Source: Tillus elongatus
Lineage: Eukaryota > Arthropoda > Insecta > Coleoptera > Cleridae
NCBI GenBank assembly: GCA_964006375.1
Contig: OZ023266.1
Span: 62,363,946-62,427,945, forward strand
DNA length: 64,000 nucleotides
Direction of reading: 5' to 3'
Shown here piece by piece: positions 23,771 to 33,660 of this stretch. Positions within the stretch are counted from its first letter, which is position 1. Every line of letters starts with the position of its first letter. The notes beneath the pieces are model-generated. The model searched no databases. It saw only the letters and a list, made by a program, of their open reading frames with translations, and was not told the DNA's origin. The translations under genes were made by a program, and so were the position numbers.

Positions 23771-24171
23771 AGATAAATAGAGCCACAACAACAAGCTATT
23801 GTGCAACAATGTATCCTGGCCTCCTTAGAAACCGCAGTGTCATCATAATAGTGAAGTGGCGCCTGTAGGAATGCAGGCGTAAAACCAGCAAGTGTGAACG
23901 GAATATCTCCGGTGACATTCAGCATTAGCAGATCCAGGTCACCTCCAGAGACAATAGTGCCACGCCTGGAGGGGAAGCCTATAAATAGGATAAGCACCGA
24001 GATAGGAGCGTTCATTGCTTGTTTCCTAGTTAGTCTGGCACATGGCGTGTCAAGTATTTTAATATCACTTATATATATATATTTTGTCTCATTATTGTAT
24101 TAAGTAATCATTGTGTTTAAGTAATAATAAATTGTTTAAAAAAGTTAATTGTCTTAACGCTAAAGTTAAGT
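23771..24171 (+). repeat. Errantivirus 3' LTR
   Basis: 401 bp, essentially identical to the 5' LTR (about two differences). It is followed directly by the TGCG target duplication and the continuation of the mariner transposase. Confidence 0.97.
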
Positions 24172-24175
24172 TGCG

Positions 24176-24387
24176 AGAAAATTATGGAAAATCGACCAGA
24201 GGCGTCCTTTTTTTTGCAAGACAAAGTATCAGTTTACAATTCGTTGATTGCACTGTAAACACTTGGTTTTCAATTCTGTTAATTTTGCACCATCAAATTG
24301 TTATTTTTTCACAAAGCTCGAAAAACCTGGGAGGGAAAAGATTTTCGACAAAGACTTGTAGACGAATATAAAGAATTCTTTTAAATG
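24176..24387 (+). pseudogene. mariner transposase, part 2
   Basis: This continues part 1: RENYGKSTRGVLFF, then (shifted) LQDKVSVYNSLIA, the position of the second catalytic Asp (QDNAPVH in intact mariners). Later come APSNCYFFTKLEK-like and LGGKRFSTK words, the region after the third Asp. The third-D motif 'SPDLAPSDY' is mostly deleted or mutated. The part ends at the 13-bp duplication ATTCTTTTAAATG. Confidence 0.8.
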
Positions 24388-25534
24388 CTAAGTGAGATAT
24401 AAGACACGAAGCACGTGCCGCCACCTCGTTGCGGAACCAAGTAGTATGTTGTCGCGACAGCTCCAAATAACACAAAGTGTAAAAAATACGGACTGTATAC
24501 AACCAACTAACAATTTAGTAAATTGACAGCGCTGGCCCATTTCTACCCTAATACAAGGAGAAAGTATGTAAGGCTAGATGCATTCTCAGCACAATTAGAA
24601 CCATAGACCGGTTTCGCTGTAATTACTTCTCGTCAGTACGGCATGCCAAGTGCAGCGAAAATACACCTCTAAAGTAATACGGCTATGGCAGCCAGCCTTC
24701 CACACTAAGTGACATGTAAGACACGAAGCACGTGACGCCACCTCGTTGCGGAACCAACTAGTGTGTTGTCACGGCAGCTCTAAATAACACAAAGGGTTAA
24801 AAATAGAGGCTATATACAACCAACTAACAATTTAGTAAATTGCCAGCCCTGGCCCATTTATACCCTAATAGAGGGACACAGTATGTAAGGCTAGATGCAT
24901 TCTCAGCACAATTAGAACTATAGACCGGTTTCGCTGTAATTACTTCTCGTCAGTGCGGCATACTAATTGTAGCGAAAATACACCTATAAAATAAAACGGC
25001 TATGGTAGCCAGCCTTCCACACTAAGTGAGATATAAGACACGAAGCACGTGACGCCATCTCGTTGCGGAACCAAGTAGTATGTTGTCACGGTAGCTCTAA
25101 ATAACACAAAGGGTTAAAAATAGAGACTATATACAACCAACTAACAATTTAGTAAATTGCCAGCCCTGGCCCATTTCTACCCTAATATAGGGACAAATTA
25201 TGTAAGGCTAGATGCATTCTCACCACAATCAGGACCGTATACCGGTTTCGCTCTAACTATAGCTCGTCAGTAATGTTAAGTGGTTGTATACAGTCTCTAT
25301 TTTTAACACTGTGTTATTTGGAGCTGCCGTGACAACACACTAGTTGGTTCCGCAACGAGGTGGCGGCACGTGCTTCGTGTCTTATATCTCACTTAGGGTT
25401 GGAAGACTGGCTACCATAGCAGTATTACTTTATAGGTGTATTTTCGCTGCAATTAGTATGCCGTACTGGTGAGCTCTAATTAGAGCGAAACCGGTCTACG
25501 GTTCTAATTGTGATGAGAATGTATCTAGCCTTAC
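24388..25534. repeat. 317-bp repeat array (three direct units plus one inverted) inserted in mariner
   Basis: Units starting agtgagatataagacacgaa lie at 24391, 24708 and 25025, a constant 317-bp period. From about 25272 the sequence switches to the inverse complement of the same unit and runs to 25534. Each unit has short palindromes (gcaacgaggtggcg, aatttagtaaatt) and the phrase 'accggtttcgct'. The whole block is flanked by identical 13-bp sequences ATTCTTTTAAATG (24375-24387 and 25535-25547) that match the mariner reading, so it entered as a unit. There is no coding capacity and no CRISPR-like spacer pattern. Class unknown. Confidence 0.85.
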
Positions 25535-25547
25535 ATTCTTTTAAATG

Positions 25548-25660
25548 GTTTAGAGTTTCTTCATAAACGTTCTGCGAAATGTGTAAGCCTTTTAGAGGAG
25601 ATTATGTTAATTAAGTAAAAAAATTGTTTCAATAAATTATTGCGTTGTCCATTGTTTTCT
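25548..25660 (+). pseudogene. mariner transposase, part 3 (C-terminus)
   Basis: The mariner reading resumes. HKRSAKCVSLL is followed, after a one-base shift, by GDYVN and a stop, matching the mariner terminus 'RWxKCIxLxGDYVEK*'. The expected 3' inverted repeat after it cannot be matched because the 5' end of the mariner is missing. Confidence 0.7.
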
Positions 25661-26185
25661 TTTTTCAACACCACCTCGTATTTATGATTCTATTTTGCAA
25701 AAGAGCATTTTATAACTTAAAGTAAAAAAATGTTTACTAAGGCCAAGTATATTTCATGTTATATTCCTAAAGCAATTGTAGTTTGTGGTGCCTTCCTTGC
25801 AAGACGAAAAACGGCTTTCTACTCCTAGTACTTATTTTACAAACATTTGTATTTAACTTTCCTGCATTTTATTGCCTTTCTTTCCTACTTAACTCATCCT
25901 TTTATAGAGCTAACTTGTTTGGCGAAAGATTGTCAAGTCTCAAAAAAGGGGTTGTGATAAATTGGCTTCTGCAAAGTATGGTATTCAATGCTGGTATTCA
26001 ATGCTTTCATAAAATCTATAGACAGAAAAACTTTTATGTAAAAATATAAGTGGCAGGGTGTCTATATGGATAATAAATAAATTTCAGATGATTTCAATTA
26101 AAATCATGACTTGAATTGTCAATAAAATTTTTAGTTCTGAATACAATCAGTTAAAATATAAGCTAGCATATGATATTAAAGTAAT
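25661..26185. other. Unassigned stretch between mariner end and PLE
   Basis: The sequence is AT-rich and probably includes the mariner 3' UTR. An 88-codon frame at 25783-26049 has no recognisable similarity. Short near-repeats 'gtattcaatgctg' lie at 25980-26000. Confidence 0.4.
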
Positions 26186-26189
26186 ACTG

Positions 26190-26705
26190 TGGTCAAATAT
26201 GGAAAAAATATCATCGACATATCTCAACCATACCCTCGGAAAATACTCCATCGCCCCAGCGACTCTCAACTCGGTTCATGAAGAGTTCGGCAACGAAGGG
26301 AGACACTGAGTTTCTCATTGTGGTTCCCTCCGTCTGCGGTTAAAACTTCCCGCCGACTCGAAAGAAACTCGCAGACATGGATAGCGATGTTAACTTAATA
26401 TGTTCCTTCACCTGCATGTCCGATAGCTGGTTATCATGAAGCATGACCCGAAGATAATGAAGAGCTGTATCGATAGGAATGCTGGGAAACAACGACTCCA
26501 CATCAAAAGAGGTCAGTACTTCATCTTGGTTCAACTTAATATTTTTGATTTTCTTAATGAATTCAAGGGAATTTTTCACCGAATAACTAGGAGGTTGAAT
26601 TTCCAATGCACTGAGCTCTTTCGATAACCATTTGGAAAGTTCATAAGTCGGGGAACCGATACCGGAGACTATTGCTCTCATTTTATTGCGGTGATAATAA
26701 ATTAA
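26190..26705 (-). pseudogene. PLE reverse transcriptase, N-terminal/palm portion
   Basis: Minus-strand frame: KMRAIVSGIGSPTYELSKWL, then NQDEVLTSFDVESLFPSIPI with the first catalytic Asp (SFDVxSLFTSIP), then SASFFRVGGKF. After a frame change comes QTEGTTMRNSVSPFVAELFM (motif 'MGSPVSPVIADxFM'), and finally words equivalent to RYVDDIFSIF with the YVDD palm motif at about 26210-26230. The Gly of MGS is replaced by Arg. It starts abruptly at 26705, where family A sequence begins, and ends just past YVDD. The continuation (thumb) is at 16922 on the same strand. Confidence 0.85.
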
Positions 26706-26907
26706 ACCCACGTCCCATATTTGGTGTCCCTAACTTTGTTATTTCCGGAGATATAAATTTTTTTCAAAAGAAAACACAAAATATTCCGGAAAAACCTGGG
26801 CCGATTTTCCTGGCTAACGAACTTACGCAAGCCACTTGCAAAGGGAAGGTATTCAAAAAATTTATTCAAAATCCGCCCATTATTTTTTGAGTTATCGGTG
26901 TAATACA

Positions 26908-26968
<61 letters not shown>

Positions 26969-27092
26969 TGAAACTGACCCCGTGTTCTAGAGGGCCTAAT
27001 TAGTGTTCATTTAAAGACATTTTTTCAACATTTAAAAGTCGGGATCTTCACATTAGTCTTTTTTTTAAGAAAATTGACTAATAACCCGCCAA
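26706..27092 (+). mobile_element. Repeat family A copy with internal (AT)n
   Basis: Family A phrases in order: ttccggagatataaattttt, ggccgattttcctggctaac, ttttttgagttatcggtgta, then (AT)n at 26912-26964, then aaattgaaactgaccccgtg, gtcgggatcttcacattag and the 3' hairpin. The 5' head is missing: the copy starts at the PLE junction. Confidence 0.75.
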
Positions 27093-27345
<253 letters not shown>

Positions 27346-27830
27346 CAGCCCATAAGAATGTTACGGGACAAAGAGTGAATAGAGGTGCTGGGCGAAGAAG
27401 AATATAAAAAGGAAATGTGAGCGGAAAGTGCGAAATAAACAATGTAGTTGAACCTCTTGAACCTGCTTTATCCCATTTTGCAGCTATACCTCCTTAAAAT
27501 CAAGTTGACCGCGTGCAGAACCTCTATAATTACCACAGGTCCCGCAACTTTCTTAGGGGTTGTTCCAAAGGAAATTTTCTTGTTTACGCTGTTCTTGTTT
27601 ATGCACTGAGGGTGATTGTATGCATGCATAAGGAGAAGGAGAACCCACACGACGAAGCAGCGAACCAAGATTTTAAATTTATGTTTAAATTGTTATCTCA
27701 TTTAATTTTTTTAGGTATTTTTACAAAAATGATTTTGAGGTTGCCTTGTTTGTCAGTCTTACATAGTAAGCTGCAATATTTTATCATTTTCAAAAAGTAT
27801 GGATACAGCAACCGTAAATAAGTGTTGAAA
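27346..27830. other. Unassigned stretch
   Basis: No mobile-element signature recognised. A 102-codon frame (27513-27821) has no identifiable domain and low-complexity hydrophobic composition. Confidence 0.35.
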
Positions 27831-27831
27831 A

Positions 27832-28420
27832 GGGTCTGGGTGCAGCAAGTATGTTATGGTAAAAATATTGGCACTCCGATAGCTCAATACATTTTCCATT
27901 AAGTTAGAATCTTCAATCTTAAACCATAGTTACGCCTAAGTAAACGCACCGTAGGTACTAAATTAAAGAAAAATAACATAATGAGCTTCGCGGATAACTA
28001 CAGATTTGTTTTAAAAAACCTTTTTGTTATTTATTGTTTGCAAAAACTGGGTAGGTTGACTACAACAAAACCATCCAAACAATTAATAAGAAAAAATACC
28101 TGCCATATTTATAATTTGACAAGTACATTCCCTTAGTAAATAATTAATTTTTTTCAGAAAAACTTTTGTAACTTTAATGAAATTTGTAACACATTTTTTT
28201 AAACACTTGTAGTACTTACATATTATATCTAAGACTAAATTTTAATTTTTTAACCCCGTATAAAATATGCATTTTTTCAAATAATCGCTAACTGGGACTC
28301 TAAAACCGATCTCCAAGATCCATTTAAATTTAAGGAAATAGTTTTAATAATTTATATTAAAATAGTGTACAATTATTGTGAAAATCCACTACTTGCTACG
28401 CACTTGCTGCGTCCCGAAAT
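27832..28420. repeat. Two inward-facing family A heads
   Basis: A degraded plus-strand head (ggtgcagcaagtatgttatgg, about 27838-27860) faces a minus-strand head (ctacgcacttgctgcgtccc, 28399-28418), with about 540 bp of AT-rich sequence between them. Confidence 0.5.
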
Positions 28421-28640
28421 GTTTTTAAGTATTTTTTTAAGTCTTTTATTTCATTTTACCCTTATATGATCAGATTTTCGAATTATTACATTTTTATAGC
28501 GAGTGTTTGTATAAAAAATATTCTAAGAAAATGGATATGAAAACTTTTAAGACGTAATTCAATTTGAATAAGTTATCTGGTTGTTTGTTCTTGCCCTAAC
28601 TTAGCGAACCGTTTCATATTGAATACATTCGTAGATTTCT
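28421..28640. other. AT-rich sequence, nothing seen
   Basis: No feature supported. Confidence 0.4.
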
Positions 28641-28664
28641 CCCCTAGGTTCATAACTGCTTGTT

Positions 28665-28780
28665 TTTGGTGAGTTTTCTTTTAAAAAATTCGTAATGAGG
28701 AGATCCCGACTTTTGAAAACATTTCTCCAAATGAGCGCGAACTAGGCCCCTAGAACCCAGGGCAACCACAATTTTTATAT

Positions 28781-28858
<78 letters not shown>
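28665..28858 (-). repeat. Family A 3' end with (AT)n, minus strand
   Basis: The minus-strand reading gives (AT)n (28787-28856), then aaacatataaaaattgtgg, 'tctaggggcctagttcgcgc', 'aaaagtcgggatctcctcat' and the partial 3' hairpin. Again the microsatellite sits at the same internal point as in the other copies. Confidence 0.75.
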
Positions 28859-28860
<2 letters not shown>

Positions 28861-28861
28861 T

Positions 28862-29215
28862 TTGGAGTGTTTCACTACACTGTAATCACTTTTAAATATA
28901 CACTATATTTTTTTGCTGTACTTCTTGTGTTTTTTATTGGTTTACGTGGACTGCAGTTTTGAACCGTCCCGGTTCATCATCAGCACGCTACCGACTGTGA
29001 TCGCTCCTGTGTGGTCTACGTCTGAGATTGAACGTGCGTTGAGCTTCTATTGGTCGGTTTACTGTTCTCTGATTGGTTGTGCTTTCTGACTGTGTCATGT
29101 GTATCGGCCTCCTGTCTTGATCACTGTGGTTTGATAATTTGTCTATTTGTATGGCCTTTATTAAGTTTTGTTTGAATGTTTGTACTTGGATGCATTTTGC
29201 CTTGTTTGTAAAAAA
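28862..29215 (-). pseudogene. PLE 3' fragment: polyprotein tail plus 3' UTR
   Basis: The minus-strand frame FTNKAKCIQVQTFKQNLIKA, then IQIDKLSNHSDQDRRPIHM and INRPIEAQ-like sequence, matches the tail after the GIY-YIG domain of PLEs ('KILxxxxxYxxRxIREAIEIxKxxxNxNxxDxxxLSxxW'). It ends near 28990, and the 3' UTR contains a hammerhead-like motif at 28945-28988. It is a different PLE lineage from the one at 15.7-16.9 kb. Confidence 0.6.
28945..28988 (-). ncRNA. Degenerate hammerhead ribozyme of a second PLE
   Basis: Minus strand: gcgtg (stem I 5' strand), CTGATGA (28977-28983), stem II gaacc/ggttc around gggac, AAAAC in place of GAAAC (28956-28960), one-pair stem III around tgca, GTC, then cacgt closing stem I with four Watson-Crick pairs and one G-U pair. 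The only core fault is G12 to A, which on the plus strand is a CpG to TpG change. It is therefore probably inactive and formerly active. Confidence 0.65.
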
Positions 29216-29221
29216 AGAAAT

Positions 29222-29538
29222 TGAGGTCGCAGCAAGTGCCTTATAGTCGCGAATTTTCAATAAGTATTTCAAATTTGAATAGGTCAATTTGCTATTAACC
29301 TATAAGGTTCGCTGGCCGGGAAACCAGTTTTTTCAGGAAAATCTTTAGTTTATTTTCGGGAAATTTGTGCACATTTTAAAACAATAAAGTTATTTTGATG
29401 AAATATGGTACAATGTTTCGCCTATATAGGTTATACTGGTAAGCAAATTTCATGCCTGCTTTCTTTAAACAAACACATATTTGCTATTAAAAACTTTTTA
29501 CGAATATTCACTACCATAACGCACTTGCTGCGTCTAGA
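29222..29538. mobile_element. Family A module with paired inverted heads (~317 bp)
   Basis: The head 'gtcgcagcaagtgccttata' at 29226 faces its inverse 'accataacgcacttgctgcg' at 29510. Between them are gctattaacctataaggttc and ggttatactggtaagcaaat, which are also present, in inverse order, between the paired heads at 54313-54616 and 63590-63894. This paired-head unit is the 5' module of the large family A elements. Confidence 0.75.
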
Positions 29539-29539
29539 C

Positions 29540-30224
29540 TTTTTTACGTATCGTGGTAATTTGGCTTCCGCAAGTGTACTTGTTAGATAATATTCTGTCA
29601 TTTTTCCATTTTCCTTCAAATGTTTCAATGCAGTTTCTGCTTAGGAACCATGAGTATTCTTTCGGAATTCTGGTTTTCAAAGCTGTCTTAAAAGTGTCCA
29701 AATAGCCTGGGTTCGGCGTGTTATTCCTTACAGATAACAAGTGGCTGTTATATATCATATACTTTGCTAAATTACACAGATGATTAATTAACTTTGCAGT
29801 CGCTTTCTGCCCAGTAGACTGAATATCTCCATATCTCCATAGAATTGCAAATCTTATTCTCGAAAATGCTATATCTTTGAAATTCGTCTATTTATTTTGA
29901 CGAAGACGGACTCATACGTTGCCAATAATCTACAGATGCAACGTATGGAAATTCAGTTTTGTTGAATAAGTGTTAATCAAGCTTTTCCGGAATAAAATTT
30001 AACAGAATTTTGAAAATATCGCAAATTATATTCGTTGTTGTTATCAAAGGACATTATTGTGGAGTATAAAGTTAAGTAAAATAAACTGAGATGGACATAT
30101 TGAATGAAGTAGTGGTTGCAATTGTTTATAACATACGGAATCTAACACGATTTGGGTGATTATTCATATTGAATTGATAGAAAAAATTCAGCTGCTTTGA
30201 AGTGAATCATTTATCAACAGCAGC
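29540..30224. other. Unassigned stretch
   Basis: Overlapping minus-strand frames of 65-74 codons (29431-29758) show no recognisable domain. Nothing else is seen. Confidence 0.35.
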
Positions 30225-30608
30225 CACTTAAATTTAAGAACGTCGGTGGTTCAGGGGTAAGAACGTGTGCCTCTGAACTGAAGGGTACTGGGTTCGATCC
30301 CAGGGTACTCCTTTCACTTTTTCAGTACAAACTGTAATATTAACATCAACCGAGGTTCTGGCATTGTATTTGAGCAAGGTGAATATCTGCACGTTCCGCC
30401 CTTCGGAGGGGGCGTAAAGCCGTCGGTCCCGTGTCCATACGATGTTGGGCACGTTACATATCCATACCCTCCTTACAGAAAGGCAGGGGTTCGGCCTAAT
30501 TTCCAGGATAGTGAGGTGAAACTGCTCCCTGGCGTCGGTGATTGGCCATAGTCGCGGAAATAGGCCGACGTTAAAAAAACAAGACACACACAACACACTT
30601 AAATTTAA
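30225..30608 (+). mobile_element. tRNA-derived SINE, copy 2, with 13-bp target duplication
   Basis: The SINE body spans 30238-30595. The A box (tggttcaggggtaagaac) and the perfect B box ggttcgatccc (30292-30302) are intact. The tRNA-unrelated body and a tail 'ttaaaaaaacaagacacaca' follow. Identical CACTTAAATTTAA lies on both sides (30225-30237 and 30596-30608), so the ends are exact. It is the best-preserved copy here. The 129-codon minus-strand frame across it is not a gene. Confidence 0.93.
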
Positions 30609-30671
30609 CAAAAATAAGTTCAAACGGGTCCAATGATATGCTTAGGAGATACGGTAAATTGCGTATACAAA

Positions 30672-31002
30672 ACTTATGAAAATTCACTACTATAACAAAA
30701 TTGCTGCCTCCATACTGTTATATTTGCGTTTAATAAATTTTAAAATTCATGCTACCTTATATTAAAACTAATTTTTCAGTTTTGTTGTCAGCACATAAAA
30801 AAGTCAATTCTACTAAACCAGGAAAAGCCATAAAGCTTGTGTAAAATATTGTCCGGAAGTTTCCTCAATAACATGAAACAGTGGTTCGTGTAACTGGCAA
30901 TAAATGTAGAATTAAACACAGGGCATAGAATTTGATGGCAGCAATCTGATCCAGTTTAAGACGCTATAAAGCTGGGTCTCGATTTGAAATACCTCAAGCT
31001 GG

Positions 31003-31044
<42 letters not shown>

Positions 31045-31373
31045 CAATCAGAATATCTTGAGTTTGGATCCTGTTTTGTTGTGAAGAGCGATACTGTCAC
31101 AAACAAAACCCAATTTGATTAATACGTTGGTTGTTAAATTTCAGGAATAAACTGAAAACTCTATAGGATAACATTATATACCGACTTTTAAAAAAAATTC
31201 CAACACCCAGTAGGAGTTGATAAATTTTAATAAAACTTCTACATAATGTGTTTTATCAGAATTAAAAAATCTGGACGCAGCAAGGGCTCTATGGTAGTGA
31301 TATTTCATAAAAATGTTTTTAATGGGAAATATGTCTTTTTTAAATGAAAGGCATGGGTTTTGGTATAATTCGG
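30672..31373. repeat. Family A fragments, short (TA)n, unassigned sequence
   Basis: A minus-strand degraded head lies at 30672-30710 (actactataacaaaattgctg) and a plus-strand head at 31270-31330 (ctggacgcagcaagggctct). A (TA)n tract lies at 31006-31039. The remainder is unassigned. Confidence 0.55.
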
Positions 31374-31599
31374 TAGTGGAATTTTCCTTTACGTGATAGT
31401 AAAGGATTTTTTTTACGCTCGACGAGGTACCACCCCTTACATCAAGGTGAAGTCCCAACGGACGTTTCCGGTTCTGGTGTATGAGTCGGTTTCCCTTATA
31501 AACAAAAATGATGATGGTTCCTTCTTGTACAAAAGATTCCGTAAGTAAAATACCCCTCCATTCGGATCTCCGGGAGAGGGGTTTACAGCGGGCGCCAGC

Positions 31600-32300
31600 A
31601 TCGAGATTAACAACATCCTTCTCGAATATATGTGGCCTAAATTCTAACCTGAACTCCGTCCACGATTTCCTCCAGGCTAATAGGCCCCAACTACTCTTCC
31701 TCACCGAAACTCAAATCATGCCAAAACAGCCATTAATCACCTTAATTTCCCGGGGTATGAGCTCCTTACTTCTTTTAGATTGCATGGAGGCGTGTGCGCG
31801 TACGTCCGTAGCAATCTAGCCTGCACCAGACTCCCCAATTTAGAAGCTGGAAGAAAAGACATACTATGGATAAAACTCTCTCTCAAGGCTGCAACTAAAT
31901 TCATCTGTTGCGTTTACCGGTCACCTTCTGACAACTATTTGTCCAGCTTGTCCCGCTCTTTGACTACCTTTCTGAAAAAACCGACCATCTGATTTCTGAA
32001 TATCGTTCCTCCGAGGTCACTATTCTTGGTGACTTCAATGTCCATAATAAGGAATGGCTAGGATCTTCAAAAACCGATCCACAAGGAAGAGCAGCGGAGG
32101 CCTTTGAAGTCAGCAATACTTTAGCCAATATGGTTCAGCAACCTACTTGTTTTCCTCGCATCCCAACACACAGCTCAAATCCCTTGGATCTCCTTCTTAC
32201 TAGAAATCCTGACTGCTATAAGATATCAGTCACCGCTCCCCTGGGTCGCTCAGACCACGGCATGGTCACTCCTTCCTGCGCAATGGAACCCGAGGTCACA
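31600..32300 (+). pseudogene. LINE endonuclease (EEP) domain
   Basis: Frames give NICGLNSNLNSVHDFLQANR, then PQLLFLTETQIMPKQPL (the 'N..gl' start and 'LTET' motif with catalytic Glu), HGGVCAYVRSNLACTRLPNL, FICCVYRSPSDNYLSSLS ('YRSP'), and, shifted, LGDFNVHNKEWLGSSKT ('GDFN' catalytic motif) and SNPLDLLLTRNPD. GRSDHGMVT near 32250 is the terminal His motif. At least two frameshifts separate these blocks. Confidence 0.85.
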
Positions 32301-32321
32301 TAGTCATCACACCCACGTATC

Positions 32322-33660
32322 GTGTGGCACTACAACTCCGCGAACTGGGACGAAATGCGAGATTACTTTTCCTTATTTCCATGGGCGTCTGTCTGCTTCT
32401 CTCATCCTGACCCCTCTGATATCTCACAAAACGTCACCGAAATTATCCAAGCTGGCATGGAATTATTTATTCCACGTACGCAGAAAACCTCTGCAGCCAC
32501 TCAAAAGCCCTGGTTCTCTAAATCCTGTGACAAGGCCAGACTTGAAAACGTCAAAGCTCACAAAAAGCTTCTACACAATCCCAGTCAAGAAAACCGTCAA
32601 GCATTTAACGACGCAAGAAACCGCTATATCCGCATTCTTTCTGAGGCAAAAAACTCGTTTAATAACCACATTAAAAAACAAAGTCCTCTTAAGCTCCAGC
32701 GGCAGAAAACCCTTCTGGACTTATCCTAAATCTATTGGGAATAATTTCTGCAAGAACACGTTCCCACCTCTTGTCTCAGGGGATGAAATTATTTCTACCG
32801 CCCTGGGCAAGGCCGAACTTTTGCCTCGTGGTTCGCCGGCAATTCTACTCCCAACCCACCTCCAAATGTTCAACCACCAACAGTCCCCAATATCGCGCAT
32901 AAAATGACGGATATCATTTTCAAAATTAAAAAGGTACGAAAGATGCTCTCTTCTCTTAATACCAGGAAAGCCTCTGGCCTTGAAGAAATCCCAGCAATTG
33001 TTGTAAAAAAATGCGCAGCAGAACTTGCTCCTGTCCTGACTCGTCTGTTTCAAACATCTTACAATAGAGGCATATTCCCTAGTAACTGGAAAACTGCTCG
33101 ACTACAACCCGTCCCCAAGAAAGGATCGAAAGCGCTTCCTAGCAACTACATGCCTATTTCTCTCCTTTCGGTCATCTGATGGAAAAGTATATAAACACAG
33201 AATTACTAAAATTTCTTGAAAAACACAGTCTAATCCACGACAGGCAGTATGGATTCCGTCAGCGCAGATCAAATGCCGAGCTCCTTTCCTTTGCCACCTA
33301 TTTTTGGAACAAATCTATGAAACTACACGACGAATCCCAGATTGTCGCTCTAGACATATCCAAAGCATTCGACCAGGTCTGGCACGCAGCACTGCTGAAT
33401 AAACTACCGGCCTATGGCCTACCACAAAACCTCTGTACGTGGACAGCAAATTTCCTCTCCAACCGGAGCATTTCTGTTGTCGTGGATGGCCATTCCTCTA
33501 AACTGTATCCAATTAATGCAGTAGTTTTTCAAGGTTCAGCTTCAGCCCCTACTTTGTTTCTTCTTCACATCAATGACCTCCTCTCTAGCACATCCAACCC
33601 AGTTCACAGTTACGCGGATCACACTCCACTCAACTATACAATATTCTAAGCCTGTATCTT
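32322..33660 (+). pseudogene. LINE reverse transcriptase domain
   Basis: After a linker (WNSANWDEMRDYFSLFPW-like; KPWFSKSCDKARLENVKAHK) the RT starts with MLSSLNTRKASGLEEIPAIV, then ALPSNYMPISLLSVI, a stop, MEKYINTELLKFLEKHSLIH, DRQYGFRQRRSNAELLSFAT, IVALDISKAFDQVWHAALL (catalytic Asp), VVFQGSASAPTLFLLHINDL and SYADHTPL. The motif is YADH instead of YADD, so the second catalytic Asp of the pair is lost. In-frame stop at 33177-33179 and further breaks near 32700 and 33649. Confidence 0.88.

Larger units (their letters stand above)
17332..24171 (+). mobile_element. Errantivirus-type LTR retroelement, complete with both LTRs
   Basis: A 6.84-kb Ty3/gypsy element with an env region. It has 401-bp LTRs at both ends, a tRNA-Ser primer binding site right after the 5' LTR (tggcgcagtcg, 17732-17742), gag, pol in the -1 frame relative to gag, a two-frame env, and a polypurine tract (aaaggggggagg, 23759-23770) right before the 3' LTR. 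It is flanked by the 4-bp duplication TGCG (17328-17331 and 24172-24175) within the alternating pyrimidine-purine hexamer tatgcg. Errantiviruses favour such targets. A tRNA-Ser primer and env place it near the 17.6/297 branch of insect errantiviruses. It sits inside a mariner transposase. It is defective through a pol deletion and an env frameshift. Confidence 0.95.

Noticed and set aside
23692..24015. 107-codon minus-strand frame and its near-identical partner at 17325-17576
   Set aside because: Antisense translations of the two LTRs. They are identical because the LTRs are.
24391..25272. Possible CRISPR array from regularly spaced repeats
   Set aside because: The repeats are 317 bp and contiguous without spacers, and the context is eukaryotic.
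30238..30310. Possible tRNA gene
   Set aside because: A and B boxes are present, but there is no acceptor stem or cloverleaf, and the unit continues into a 358-bp repeat with a target duplication, so it is a SINE.
30234..30623. 129-codon minus-strand frame, with similar frames at 6759-7028 and 57785-58069
   Set aside because: The shared 'protein' is antisense or sense translation of the same SINE, including its A and B boxes and CA tail.
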